A model generated the notes under the pieces. It was not told the origin of the DNA. It saw only the letters and a program-made list of their open reading frames with translations, and searched no databases. A stretch of DNA of 64,000 nucleotides from Liolophura sinensis (taxonomy: Eukaryota; Mollusca; Polyplacophora; Chitonida; Chitonidae), in the NCBI RefSeq assembly GCF_032854445.1, contig NC_088302.1:34565979-34629978 (forward strand), read 5' to 3'. Each line of letters starts with the position of its first letter. Position 1 is the first letter of the stretch. Made by a program: the position numbers and the translations under genes. Positions 1 through 10,579 of the stretch are shown piece by piece.

Positions 1-1406
1 AAACTGCATTTAAGGTGAGTCATGGTATTGCATTAGTCTACTTGGCACTAATGGGGTTAATCAACAAGGGCAAGTAAGCAGTTGCTTAACATTCTTGCAG
101 TCACTTAATGCAGTAATGCCATTTTGTCTTTGTAAAATAAACTTGAACATTACATTTAATTCACTAAGGTGGGTGGTTACTGTGGGCACTTCTTCCACCC
201 ATAAACCTGAAAGCCGTCAAATGTGTTTCAAATTCTTGGAACACCATTCAAATAAATAAATGAATCCTATATTTTAGCTGACTGCTTTTCAGTTCTAGCC
301 ATGGTCGCCAAATCTTAATGAAAGGCCGACATGATTAGACAATAACTGTTGAACATTTAGATTAAGGAATTTGCCAATTTCCCCCCCATCACTTGTGATG
401 GTCTAGATTATGCTTACCTCTACTTTTATCTTCCTTTTCTTTGTGACTTTGACAGAGCCTGGACACAGACCACCTTGTGGTAGAGCACATCCAGGTAAAC
501 CCTGCCCCCAAGATGAGGAGACGAACGTACAGAGCTCACGGCAGAATTAACCGTAAGTACTGCAGCCTGCTTATTTATTTATCTGTACACTAAGGAACAG
601 CCTTCACTCTTGCCCTTTGCACCACTGGGGCCCTTTAGGCCTTGTAGGTGTGTGGCGAAAGACATTGGACTTGCATTAGGCTGGTCATGTGTGCAAAGAC
701 CGTACTTCTCTTACCACACAGTCTGGTCTCCACCTTTTGTTACCCTAACCACCCCTGTGCAGTTTAATACCTCTTGTTCGGCGATAGACATGACAGAAAT
801 AAATGAATGAAACATCCTGGTGCTTCTGGTTATATTTTAACAAAATTCCATCTATAATATCAACATGCTAGTAACACCAGAGATGTTTTGTTGTCGGGAG
901 TTTTTTTACAGATGAAATGCTAAATACAAAAAACCCTGCGAGGTAATTTTGCCTATGTAAAACCCATCATAAGGTTCATACATTTCATACTACATGTGTT
1001 GGAATGGAAAAACTAACAAAGTAATACATGAAATATTTGAGTATTCAGACATACTTGGTGGGCTTTTCATCATTTAAATACAGCCTTAAATGCAGATTAC
1101 ATGGAGTAATGCAATGATGGAGTATGATTTTGTTTGTGAAGGCATTTGAAAGTGCTAAATACTGTATTGCATTATATTTGAATTTGAAAAAAAACCATAT
1201 GATATTAGATTATTAAAATATTCTGAAGCAGAGAAATGACTCCTGCTGATTTTCATATTGCAGCGTACATGAGCAGCCCTTGTCACATTGAGGTGATCTT
1301 AGCAGAGAGAGAACAGGCCATCCGCACTCCAACAGAAGATGAACCTGTCAAAAAGAAAGTCTCACAGAAGAAGTTAAAAAAACAGAAGATGATGATGAGA
1401 GATTGA
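1..1406 (+). CDS. RPL17: Large ribosomal subunit protein uL22 (RPL17), 3' part, three exons
   Basis: Component of the cytosolic 60S ribosome that lines the peptide exit tunnel. Coding pieces are 1-14 (ends TAFK, donor GTGAGT at 15), 456-552 and 1264-1406; splice phases agree (phase 0, then phase 1). The decoded C-terminal part contains [35 protein letters not shown] and the lysine-rich end [14 protein letters not shown], which match the conserved end of animal RPL17 ([20 protein letters not shown] in vertebrates). The stop TGA is at 1404-1406. The gene begins outside the window to the left. Introns are 441 and 711 bp; I looked for a C/D-box snoRNA, since vertebrate RPL17 introns host some, and saw no convincing C box plus D box. 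Identification is firm. Confidence 0.96.
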
Positions 1407-1442
1407 GACTCCCTAACAGCTGCAATGATGTGTTTGCGAAAA

Positions 1443-1448
1443 AATAAA
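1443..1448 (+). promoter_or_regulatory. Polyadenylation signal of RPL17
   Basis: AATAAA lies 37 bases after the RPL17 stop codon, with a GT/T-rich stretch about 25 bases later (gtggtctttttttac). This gives a very short 3' UTR, as is usual for ribosomal protein genes. Confidence 0.75.
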
Positions 1449-1469
1449 TATGACAAGTGGAAAAGTGGT

Positions 1470-1965
1470 CTTTTTTTACATTCTTGGGAATTAAGGCAGA
1501 TATCACGTTATAGTGTTAAAGGAGAAGAAAATTTAAATATCAAACAAATACCATTGAAAAGAGTATGCATTTCCTCGCAGGTGCATGCCATCAAAAAATT
1601 CTAATATGTACCTCAAGTTGATAAATTATAAATAAAGTCAGCGCCAAAATCCGCTGTTGGCGACTCCATTTTGCCTAAAAACTTGTCCTTAAGTTAAGTA
1701 GAACTCTTCTTCCCAGAAGGTGGCGAACAGTAGTTTGTTTTCCGCTTGACGATCGGGACACCGGAATGTTGGACGTAGGTTCCGAGTTTAAACGAACAAG
1801 CTGGGCAGTTTTAACAACTCTCATTGGCTGAGAGGCAGCACACCCCCAGCATAAATTACAATGTGTTAAAGATGGAGGACGCGACGGACTCCGCCTTTTC
1901 AGCCTGTGGTGTCATTTTTTTTTAAGTTTTCTTCTTAAATATAAGATATCTATAATGCAATAGAA
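1470..1965. other. Intergenic, no feature recognised
   Basis: AT-rich spacer between the end of RPL17 and the first SINE. I see no open frame with coding character and no clear repeat. Confidence 0.5.
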
Positions 1966-2330
1966 GGCTGCGGTGCCCCAGTGGTTATAGGGTCTGCTCC
2001 AAAGTCGAGAAACCCGAGTCAGCTCATACTAAAGATTTGAATAAAGGTTCTTGCTCCTGTCTGGCTTAGTGCTCAGCGCTGTGAGGTTAAAACAAGGAAG
2101 CAGAACTGATTGGTCCTGTGTCATACAATGTGACTTGGGTGTCCTGTCCAATGTCTTGGGCTTCAGTTGCGGCAACACTCGCCCTGCCACTGGAGGACAC
2201 GGTGTATGTACTAACGGAATCCGTTATCCTCATGTGACTGAAGTATTGCTAAGTACTTGTACGACCTCAATCCAAAGCATGCATGCATTCATTCATTCTT
2301 TTCGTTCCAAATTGAGAGATCAGGAGTAAA
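1966..2330 (+). mobile_element. tRNA-derived SINE, type C
   Basis: Starts with a tRNA-like head: an A-box-like GGTGCCCCAGTGGTTATAGG followed by a B-box-like stretch around 2005-2020, then a body (GCTTAGTGCTCAGCGCTG, CTGGTCCTGTGTCA-like, TGACTTGGGTGTCCTGTCC) and a 3' part with CATTCATTCATTC. The head and body resemble a SINE family I associate with bivalve and gastropod genomes. Its 3' end runs into the first unit of the 2.35-kb tandem array, so the boundary is approximate. Confidence 0.6.
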
Positions 2331-4557
2331 ACCCGGATTGGGTCACACGAAAGACAACAAATGGTACTTGGAGGTCAGAGCAAGGAAACGGGACTAGTTG
2401 GATCGGGCACAAAGAGACTATATATATTTATTTGATGGGTGTTTTAAGCTGTGTTTAAGGGAAAAGAATACTTGACCTATATGACGGCGACCAGCATTAT
2501 GGTGGGCGGAAATCCACGACCATCCTATGTCTCAGCGCAATCTAACTTCTCCCCAGCCCAAAAACAAACAAAAAAAACGAAGTCGTGTAAGTGAAATGTT
2601 CTTGTGTGACAGAAAAGGCCAACCAAAGAAAGCCTTTCTCGCACAGTTAAGATGTTTACTGGGTTACCATCAGAGCTGTAAGTAACGGTTTCCACCTGAG
2701 GTTGAGGTGTCAAAGCTACATGTAGATGGTCATTCAGATTTGGCTCGCAACAGAGGTCGCCAATTGAACTACCCAGGTTAAAAAAGGCGGCAACTGGTGT
2801 TTAAATTTCGCTTCCTGACTTTGAGGAATTTTGAGCTGTGATGGCCTTTATAATTCAGTTAGTTCACTTTATGTCCCGAGAAGTGCCCGATCTGTCTGGT
2901 GTTCCCAAACACACTTGCTGATTCTTTAATCTAGAAAGCGATCGACAGAACAATGAGCTCGTTCGGTTTTGATACACTGCAAAAATCATACATTTTTTCT
3001 TAAATCTTTGATCTTGGGTTGAACAACCTGTAAATTTAAACAGAAACTCTTGTCTGAGTGATGCTAACATGCATTACGTTAGTAGAAGATAATAGTGTGT
3101 GTCTTATAATATTCATGAAGCAATCTTTGTATTGAGTTAATGGGATCCTATGTGGTATCCTATATTGAACAGAATGATCTACTGTAATAACAAACATGTG
3201 CATTCCCAGACTGTTAAGTTGAGCAGGTTATTATTTTTTTTTGTCTTTTCTTTATAAAGTTAGTAACTGGGTGATCTATGCAGCAAGGGATTGGCCGTAC
3301 AATCATCATTGTCTTTTTTGACACCTGTAGGAAGCTATGTTATTTGACCAATACCTGTTGGAAGTCGGCTTTAAAACACTATCTTTCTGTAAAGTTAATC
3401 TGAATTATTCTTTAGCTGATTCGCACCATAAAGTTACACAGGACAAAGACACATGCATAAACTAAGAAATGCAGAAAAAACTTCAAAGTATTATCGCCTG
3501 CTTCCTTATATGTACATACAGCTTATATAAGTAGGCCAACACAATTGCAGGTGGCTTATTCTGTATGTATATGAAAACCCAGAAGAGCCATCGCTGTTCT
3601 AGTAGTATTTATTTATTTGATTGGTGTTTTACGCCGTGCTCAATAATATTTCACTTATATGAAGGCGGCCAGCATTATGGTTGGAGGAAACCGGGCAGAT
3701 CTCGGGGGAAACTCACGACCATCCGCAGGTTTTTGGCATCCGCAAGTTGAAGAGGAAGCCAGCATGAGCTAGACTTGAGCTCAGCCACCGCATTGGTGAG
3801 AGACTCCTGGGTCATTACGCTGCGCTACAATCAAAATAGTAAGTATAATGTTTAATTTATATGTGATTTCAGAACACTTTAATGTCTCGAACAACTAGAA
3901 ATGGAAATGCTATTGCTATTTGCTTTTAATCGAGACTTGCGCATGCATGCGGCCTGAATAAGGAAACATCGCTTCATCGCACATGTTGGTATAACCGGGT
4001 GGTCCAACTCTTGCCATCATAACTTACAGGCCTGTAGGCCTATATAATTTCTAAATATTTTGTGTAAAATTCATATGTAAATGTGTCATAAGGTATAAAA
4101 AAAAGAATATAGAACAAGTTCAGTGTCTTTGTTTTGGGCTAGTGTTCACACTCCAGTGCTTGGGTGAGAGATAACCGTCTCTCTCTGTATTTCATCTGTG
4201 TACGCTACCAGAGGCAATTTCAGTCCAGCGACTTCACTTAGTTCCCGTATATAAAGAACGTAAAAGACTCGTGAGCTATAAAGGATGGAAAACGGCACAT
4301 TTGCATGTATGTATGTATGGATATGTTATATTAACTGCATTAATTCTCTCCTTAACACAGGTAATGTTGAGTTTTGTGTGGGTGTGGGGTGAGGAGAGGG
4401 TGGGTTCAGTGATACATTACATATATACATGTATGATTAGTGGATGTAACATTGCCCATAATCTAAATGAATCGGGATGCCCGGTTGTGTATTCTTGAGT
4501 CTTAGGCATAAAGTACAAATAGAACAGCCATGTGTGTACATGGTGCACATGGTGTGT
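2208..4557. repeat. 2.35-kb tandem unit, copy 1 of 3
   Basis: First of three direct copies. Each unit opens with GTACTAACGGAATCCGTTAT and ends near CTTAGGCATAAAGTACAAAT. The unit contains a truncated type A SINE (3605-3828), a MITE-like remnant (near 3020-3070, CAGAAACTCTTGTCTGAGTG) and the palindromic word AGGCCTGTAGGCCT. No protein domain was recognised. Small reading frames recur in each copy only because the DNA is duplicated. Confidence 0.9.
3605..3828 (-). mobile_element. Type A tRNA-SINE, 5'-truncated, in unit 1
   Basis: Reverse orientation: tail TATTTATTTATTTG, then GATTGGTGTTTTACGCC, the conserved GGCCAGCATTATGG block and CATTGGTGAGAGACTCCTGG; it breaks off in the tRNA-related head (ACGCTGCGCTA) instead of reaching GAGCCACGGAG. 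It is present at the same place in all three units, so it predates the triplication. Confidence 0.85.
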
Positions 4558-5103
4558 GTACTAACGGAATCCGTTATCCTCATGTGACTGAAGTATTGCT
4601 AAGTACTTGTACGACCTAAAACCCAAGCATGCATTCATTCATTCTTTTCGTTCCAAATTTGGAGATCAGGAGTAAAACCCGGATTGGGTCACACGAAAGA
4701 CAACAAATGGTACTTAGAGGTCAAAGCAAGGAAACGGGACTAGTTGGATCGGCCACAAAGAGACTATATATATTTATTTGATGGGTGTTTTAAGCTGTGT
4801 TTTAGGGAAAAGAATACTTGATCTATGTGACGGCGACCAGCATTATGGTGGGCGGAAATCCACGACCATCCTATGTCTCGGAGCAATCTAACTTCTTCCC
4901 CAGCCCAAAAACAAACAAAAAAAAAATAGTCATGTAAATGAAATGTTCTTGTGTGACAGAAAGGGCCAACCAAAGAAAGCCTTTCTCGCACAGTTAAGAT
5001 GTTTACTGGGTTACCATCAGAGCTGTAAGTAACGGTTTCCACCTGAGGTTGAGGTGTCAAAGCTACATGTAAGATGGTCATTCAGATTTGGCTCGCAACA
5101 GAG

Positions 5104-5462
5104 TGAGTGAGTGCTTGGTGTTTAACGTCGTACTCAACAATTTTTCAGTCATATGACGACGAAGGAATCCTTAGGGTGCATGCACGTGTAATGTGCCTCC
5201 TTGTTGCAGGACGGATTTCCACCGCTCTTTTATTTAGTGCTGCTTCACTGAGACGACTTACCGAAGGCAAGTAAGCCGCCCCGCCCGAGCCATTATACTG
5301 ATACGGGTCAACCAGTCGTTGCACTATCCCCTTCATGCTGAACGCCAAGCGAGGAAGTTACAACTTCCTCTTTTAAAGTCTTAGGTGTGACTCGATCAAG
5401 GATCGATCCTGGATCTACCGGTCCCGAAGCGGACGCTCTACCAACTGTGCTATCCGGGCCGG
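5104..5462 (-). mobile_element. Type B tRNA-SINE with 15-bp target-site duplication
   Basis: Full-length, reverse-oriented SINE. Read on the minus strand, it begins at 5462 with a tRNA-like head (A box TAGCACAGTTGG; B-box-like GATCGATCC) and ends at about 5104 with a (CACT)n tail. It is flanked by perfect copies of TGGCTCGCAACAGAG at 5089-5103 and 5463-5477. Units 1 and 3 show the uninterrupted target (unit 3 has a one-base deletion there), so this is a verified insertion with its empty site in the same window. Confidence 0.95.
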
Positions 5463-6324
5463 TGGCTCGCAACAGAGGTCGCCAGTTGAACTACCCAGGT
5501 TAAAAAAGGCGGCAACTGGTGTGTAAATTTCGCTTCCTGACTATTTGAGGAATTTTGAGCTGTGATGGCCTTTATAATTCAGTTAGTTCACTTTATGTCC
5601 CGAGAAGTGCCCGATCTATGTGGTGTTCGCAAACACACTTGCTGATTCTTTAATCAGCAATCGACAGAACAATGAGCTCGTTCGGTTTTGATACACTGCA
5701 AAAATCATACATTTTTTTTCTTAAATCTTTGATCTTGGGTTGAACAACCTGTAAATTTAAACAGAAACTCTTGTCTGAGTGATGCTAACATGTATTATGT
5801 TAGTAGAAGATAATAGTGTGTGTCTTATAATATTCATGAAGCAATCTTTGTATTGAGTTAATGGGATCCTATGTGGTATCCTATATTGAACAGAATGATC
5901 TACTGTAATAACAAACGTGCATTCCCAGACTGTTAAGTTGAGCAGGTTATTATTTTTTTTTGTCTTTTCTTTATAAAGTTAGTAACTGAGTGATCTATGC
6001 AGCAAGGGATTGGCCGTACAGTCATCATTGTCTTTTTTGACACCTGTAGGAAGCTATGTTATTTGACCAATACCAGTTGGAAAGCGGCTTTAAAACACTA
6101 TCTTTCTGTAAAGTTAATCTGAATTATTCTTTAGCTGATTCGCACCATAAAGTTACACAGGACAAAGACACATGCATAAACTAAGAAATGCAGAAAAAAC
6201 TTCAAAGTATTATCGCCTGCTTCCTTATATGTACATACAGCTTATATAAGTAGGCCAACACAATTGCAGGTGGCTTATTCTGTATGTATATGAAAACCCA
6301 GAAGAGCCATCGCTGTTCTAGTAG

Positions 6325-6547
6325 TATTTATTTATTTGATTGGTGTTTTACGCCGTACTCAAGAATATTTCACTTATATGAAGGCGGCCAGCATTATGGT
6401 TGGAGGAAACCGGGCAGATCCCGGGGGAAACTCACGACCATCCGCAGGTTTTTGGCATCCGCAAGTTGAAGAGGAAGCCAGCATGAGCTAGACTTGAACT
6501 CAGCGACCGCATTGGTGAGAGACTCCTGGGTCATTACGCTGCGCTAC
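6325..6547 (-). mobile_element. Type A tRNA-SINE, 5'-truncated, in unit 2
   Basis: Same element and same breakpoints as the one in unit 1, 2719 bp further on; it was duplicated with the unit and did not insert independently. Confidence 0.85.
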
Positions 6548-7277
6548 AATCAAAATAGTAAGTATAATGTTTAATTTATATGTGATTTCAGAACACTTTA
6601 ATGTCTCGAACAACTAGAAATGGAAATGCTATTGCTATTTGCTTATAATCGAGACTTGCGCATGCATGCGGCCTGAATAAGGAAACATCGCTTCATCGCA
6701 TATGTTGGTATAACCGGGTAGTCCAACTCGGGCCATCATAACTTACAGGCCTGTAGGCCTATATAATTTCTAAATATTTTGTGTAAAATTCATATGTAAA
6801 TGTGTCATAAGGTATAAAAAAAAAAGAATATAGAACAAGTTCACTGTCTTTGTTTTGGCTGATGTTCACACTCCAGTGCTTGGGTGAGAGATAACCGTCT
6901 CTCTCTGTATTTCATCTGTGTCCGCTACCAGAGGCAATTTCAGTCCAGCGACTTCACTTAGTTCCCGTATATAAAGAACGTAAAAGACTCGTGAGCTATA
7001 AAGGATGGAAAACGGCACATTTGCATGTATGTATGTATGGATATGTTATATTAACTGCATTAATTCTCTCCTTAACACAGGTAATGTTGAGTTTTGTGTG
7101 GGTGTGGGGTGAGGAGAGGGTGGGTTCAGTGATACATTACATATATACATGTATGATTAGTGGATGTAACATTGCCCATAATCTAAATGAATCGGGATGC
7201 CCGGTTGTGTATTCTTGAGTCTTAGGCATAAAGTACAAATGGAACAGCCATGTGTGTACATGGTGTACATGGTGTAT

Positions 7278-9608
7278 GTACTAACGGAATCCGTTATCCT
7301 CATGTGACTGAAGTATTGCTAAGTACTTGTACGACCTAAAACCCAAGCATGCATTCATTCATTCTTTTCGTTCCAAATTTGGAGATCAGGAGTAAAACCC
7401 GGATTGGGTCACACGAAAGACAACAAATGGTACTTGGAGGTCAAAGCAAGGAAACGGGACTAGTTGGATCGGCCACAAAGAGACTATATATATTTATTTG
7501 ATGGGTGTTTTAAGCTGTGTTTTAGGGAAAAGAATACTTGATCTATGTGACGGCGACCAGCATTATGGTGGGCGGAAATCCACGACCATCCTATGTCTCG
7601 GAGCAATCTTAACTTCTTCCCCAGCCCAAAAACAAACAAAAAAAAAAATAGTCATGTAAATGAAATGTTCTTGTGTGACAGAAAAGGCCAACCAAAGAAA
7701 GCCTTTCTCGCACAGTTAAGATGTTTACTGGGTTACCATCAGAGCTGTAAGTAACGGTGTCCACCGGAGGTTGAGATGTCAAAGCTACATGTAAGATGGT
7801 CATTCAGATTTGGCTGCAACAGAGGTCGCCAATTGAACTACCCAGGTTTAAAAGGCGGCAACTTGTGTGTAAATTTCGCTTCCTGACTATTTGAGGAATT
7901 TTGAGCTGTGATGGCCTTTATAATTCAGTTAGTTCACTTTATGTCCCGAGAAGTGCCCGATCTGTGTGGTGTTCCCAAACACACTTGCTGATTCTTTAAT
8001 CTAGAAAGCAATCGACAGAACAATGAGCTCGTTCGGTTTTGATACACTGCAAAAATCATACATTTTTTCTTAAATCTTTGATCTTGGGTTGAACAACCTG
8101 TAAATTTAAACAGAAACTCTTGTCTGAGTGATGCTAACATGTATTATGTTAGTAGAAGATAATAGTGTGTGTCTTATAATATTCATGAAGCAATCTTTGT
8201 ATTGAGTTAATGGGATCCTATGTGGTATCCTAAATTGAACAGAATGATCTACTGTAATAACAAACATGTGCATTCCCAGACTGTTAAGTTGAGCAGGTTA
8301 TTATTATTATTTTTTTTTTTTGTCTTTTCTTTATAAAGTTAGTAACTGAGTGATCTATGCAGCAAGGGATTGGCCGTACAGTCATCATTGTCTTTTTTGA
8401 CACCTGTAGGAAGCTATGTTATTTGACCAATACCAGTTGGAAGTCGGCTTTAAAACACTATCTTTCTGTAAAGTTAATCTGAATTATTCTTTAGCTGATT
8501 CGCACCATAAAGTTACACAGGACAAAGACACATGCATAAACTAAGAAATGCAGAAAAAACTTCAAAGTATTATCGCCTGCTTCCTTATATGTACATACAG
8601 CTTATATAAGTAGGCCAACACAATTGCAGGTGGCTTATTCTGTATGTATATGAAAACCCAGAAGAGCCATCGCTGTTTTAGCAGTATTTATTTATTTGAT
8701 TGGTGTTTCACGCCGTGCTCAAGAATATTTCACTTATATGAAGGCGGCCAGCATTATGGTAGCTGGAAACCGGGCAGATCCCGGGGGAAACTCACGACCA
8801 TCCGCAGGTTTTTGGCATCCGCAAGTTGAAGAGGAAGTCAGCATGAGCTAGACTTGAACTCCGCCACCGCATTGGTGAGAGACTCCTGGGTCATTACGCT
8901 GCGCTACAATCAAAATAGTAAGTATAATGTTTAATTTATATGTGATTTCAGAACACTTTAATTTCTGGAACAGCTAGAAATGGAAGTGCTTTGCTATTTG
9001 CTTTTAATCGAGATTTGCGCATGCATGCGGCCTGAATAAAGAAACATCGCTTCATCGCACATGTTGGTATAACCGGGTAGTCCAACTCGGGCCATCATAA
9101 CTTACAGGCCTGTAGGCCTATATAATTTCTAAATATTTTGTATAAAATTCATATATAAATGTGTCATAAGGTATAAAAAAAAGAATATAGAACAAGTTCA
9201 GTGTCTTTGTTTTGGCTGATGTTCACACTCCAGTGCTTGGGTGAGAGATGACGGTCTCTCTCCGTATTTCATCTGTGTCCGCTACCAGAGGCAATTTCAG
9301 ACCAGCGACTTCACTTAGTTCCCGTATATAAAGAAGGCAAAAGATTCGTGAGCTATAAAGGATGGAAAACGGCACATTTGCATGTATGTATGTATGGATA
9401 TGTTGTATTGACTGCATTAATTCTCTCCTTAACACAGGTAATGTTGAGTTTTGTGTGGGTGTGGCGTGAGATGGGGGTGGGTTCATTGATGCATTACATA
9501 GATATATGTATAATTGATGAATGTAACATTGCCCATAATCTAACTGAATCAGGATGCCCGGTTGTGTATTCTTGAGTCTTAGGCATAAAGTACAAATGGA
9601 ACAGCCAT
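7278..9608. repeat. 2.35-kb tandem unit, copy 3 of 3
   Basis: Third direct copy. Similarity to copies 1 and 2 stops at about 9608, just after CTTAGGCATAAAGTACAAAT and AACAGCCATG. It is more diverged in its last 600 bp than copies 1 and 2 are from each other. Confidence 0.9.
8685..8907 (-). mobile_element. Type A tRNA-SINE, 5'-truncated, in unit 3
   Basis: The unit 3 copy of the shared SINE, with its own substitutions (GGTGTTTCACGCC instead of GGTGTTTTACGCC). Confidence 0.85.
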
Positions 9609-10579
9609 GCATGTCATACAAGTGTCTTACTCACTTGCCTAGTTGTTTGCATTTTTACGTGCATGGCTTTCAGCATCGTGTATGCACAAGGTACCGTTGT
9701 GTACCCTTTCGTTTTCACAGCGGCGATTTTGTACACATGCGATTAATGTTTTTCTGTATCAATAGAGTGTAAGTTTATAATGTAAAATGGTTGTGAACCG
9801 TGTGACCGTTTGTCTAATGATGTCGATAACGATCAAATGATTGGAATCAATGTATTTTAATGATATCACACATGCATTTCTATCATCTCTATCACAGTTT
9901 TGATATGAAACAATGGCTTTACAAATATGGTACTGGAGTGAGCAGTGTTGAAGCAGTGGTTGAAATTACTCAATAAAAACGTCATTTGGTATCTCTTAAA
10001 GCGTTTTCTCTGCTCTGATTCTTCGATATTATAGGACTACAATCCTGCATTTTCACTGTCTCCTTCCAGCTTTGGTTAAAACTTCAAGGTAGAGGAAATT
10101 CCGAACTTAAACCTTAACGGATTATGTATTAGAGACACGCTGTATGCCTCACCTAGTTTGTAAAGGTATAGGCCAAGAACTCGTCCACATGATGTCGGAA
10201 TACTGTGAATATATTTCTTAAACTTTTTATAACGTTTTTTAAGACGTTTTTCGTGTGGTGGTAATGATGTAAATCCATCGCAGAGAGTGGCACATGCGCA
10301 TTAAGTAGTATGATTTGCCATATGTATTCTGCAATGACGGTCGGTTTCTTCTCTATTTTTATTACGGCGTGACAACACCTAAGGCATAGATCGCAATGAG
10401 ATCGACTCGTCTCGTGAATTAAGAAAACTCCGTGCTAATATGACGGCAATAATGCTGAAACCAACGTGTACCTGTAAAATACAGGCCATCATTCAACTTC
10501 TCAGACCAAATGTTCTTTTATACCGTCCACGTGCCACTTGCCAATTGTTTAACTGTTCCTGTATTTGATTTGTCGCAGG
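9609..10579. other. Intergenic/upstream region of the cystine-knot gene
   Basis: Unique-looking AT-rich DNA between the tandem array and the ATG at 10580. It should hold the promoter and 5' UTR. The ATG is directly preceded by TTTGTCGCAG, which could be a splice acceptor at 10578, so a 5' non-coding exon is possible. I see no TATA box I would commit to. Confidence 0.4.

Larger units (their letters stand above)
4558..7277. repeat. 2.35-kb tandem unit, copy 2 of 3, with SINE insertion
   Basis: Second direct copy, 2720 bp because it carries a 374-bp gain (SINE plus duplicated target) at 5104-5477. Without that gain it is about 2346 bp, matching copies 1 and 3. Differences from copy 1 are scattered substitutions and small indels in A/T runs. 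Confidence 0.9.

Noticed and set aside
456-1263. snoRNA in the RPL17 intron
   Set aside because: ATGATGGAG-like words occur, but no pair of C box and D box with a flanking terminal stem could be found.
1966-2010. A functional tRNA gene
   Set aside because: A-box-like and B-box-like words are present, but the stems do not close into a cloverleaf and the sequence continues into a SINE body.
4271-4498. A 75-residue reading frame repeated in all three tandem units (also 6991-7218 and 9348-9575)
   Set aside because: Preserved only because the DNA is recently triplicated. The copies at 4271 and 6991 are identical in protein and the third changes with the DNA; no domain, no splice context and no start context support a gene.
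9223-9621. 132-residue frame on the minus strand overlapping the third tandem unit
   Set aside because: Antisense to repeat DNA, low-complexity composition and not open in the other two units.
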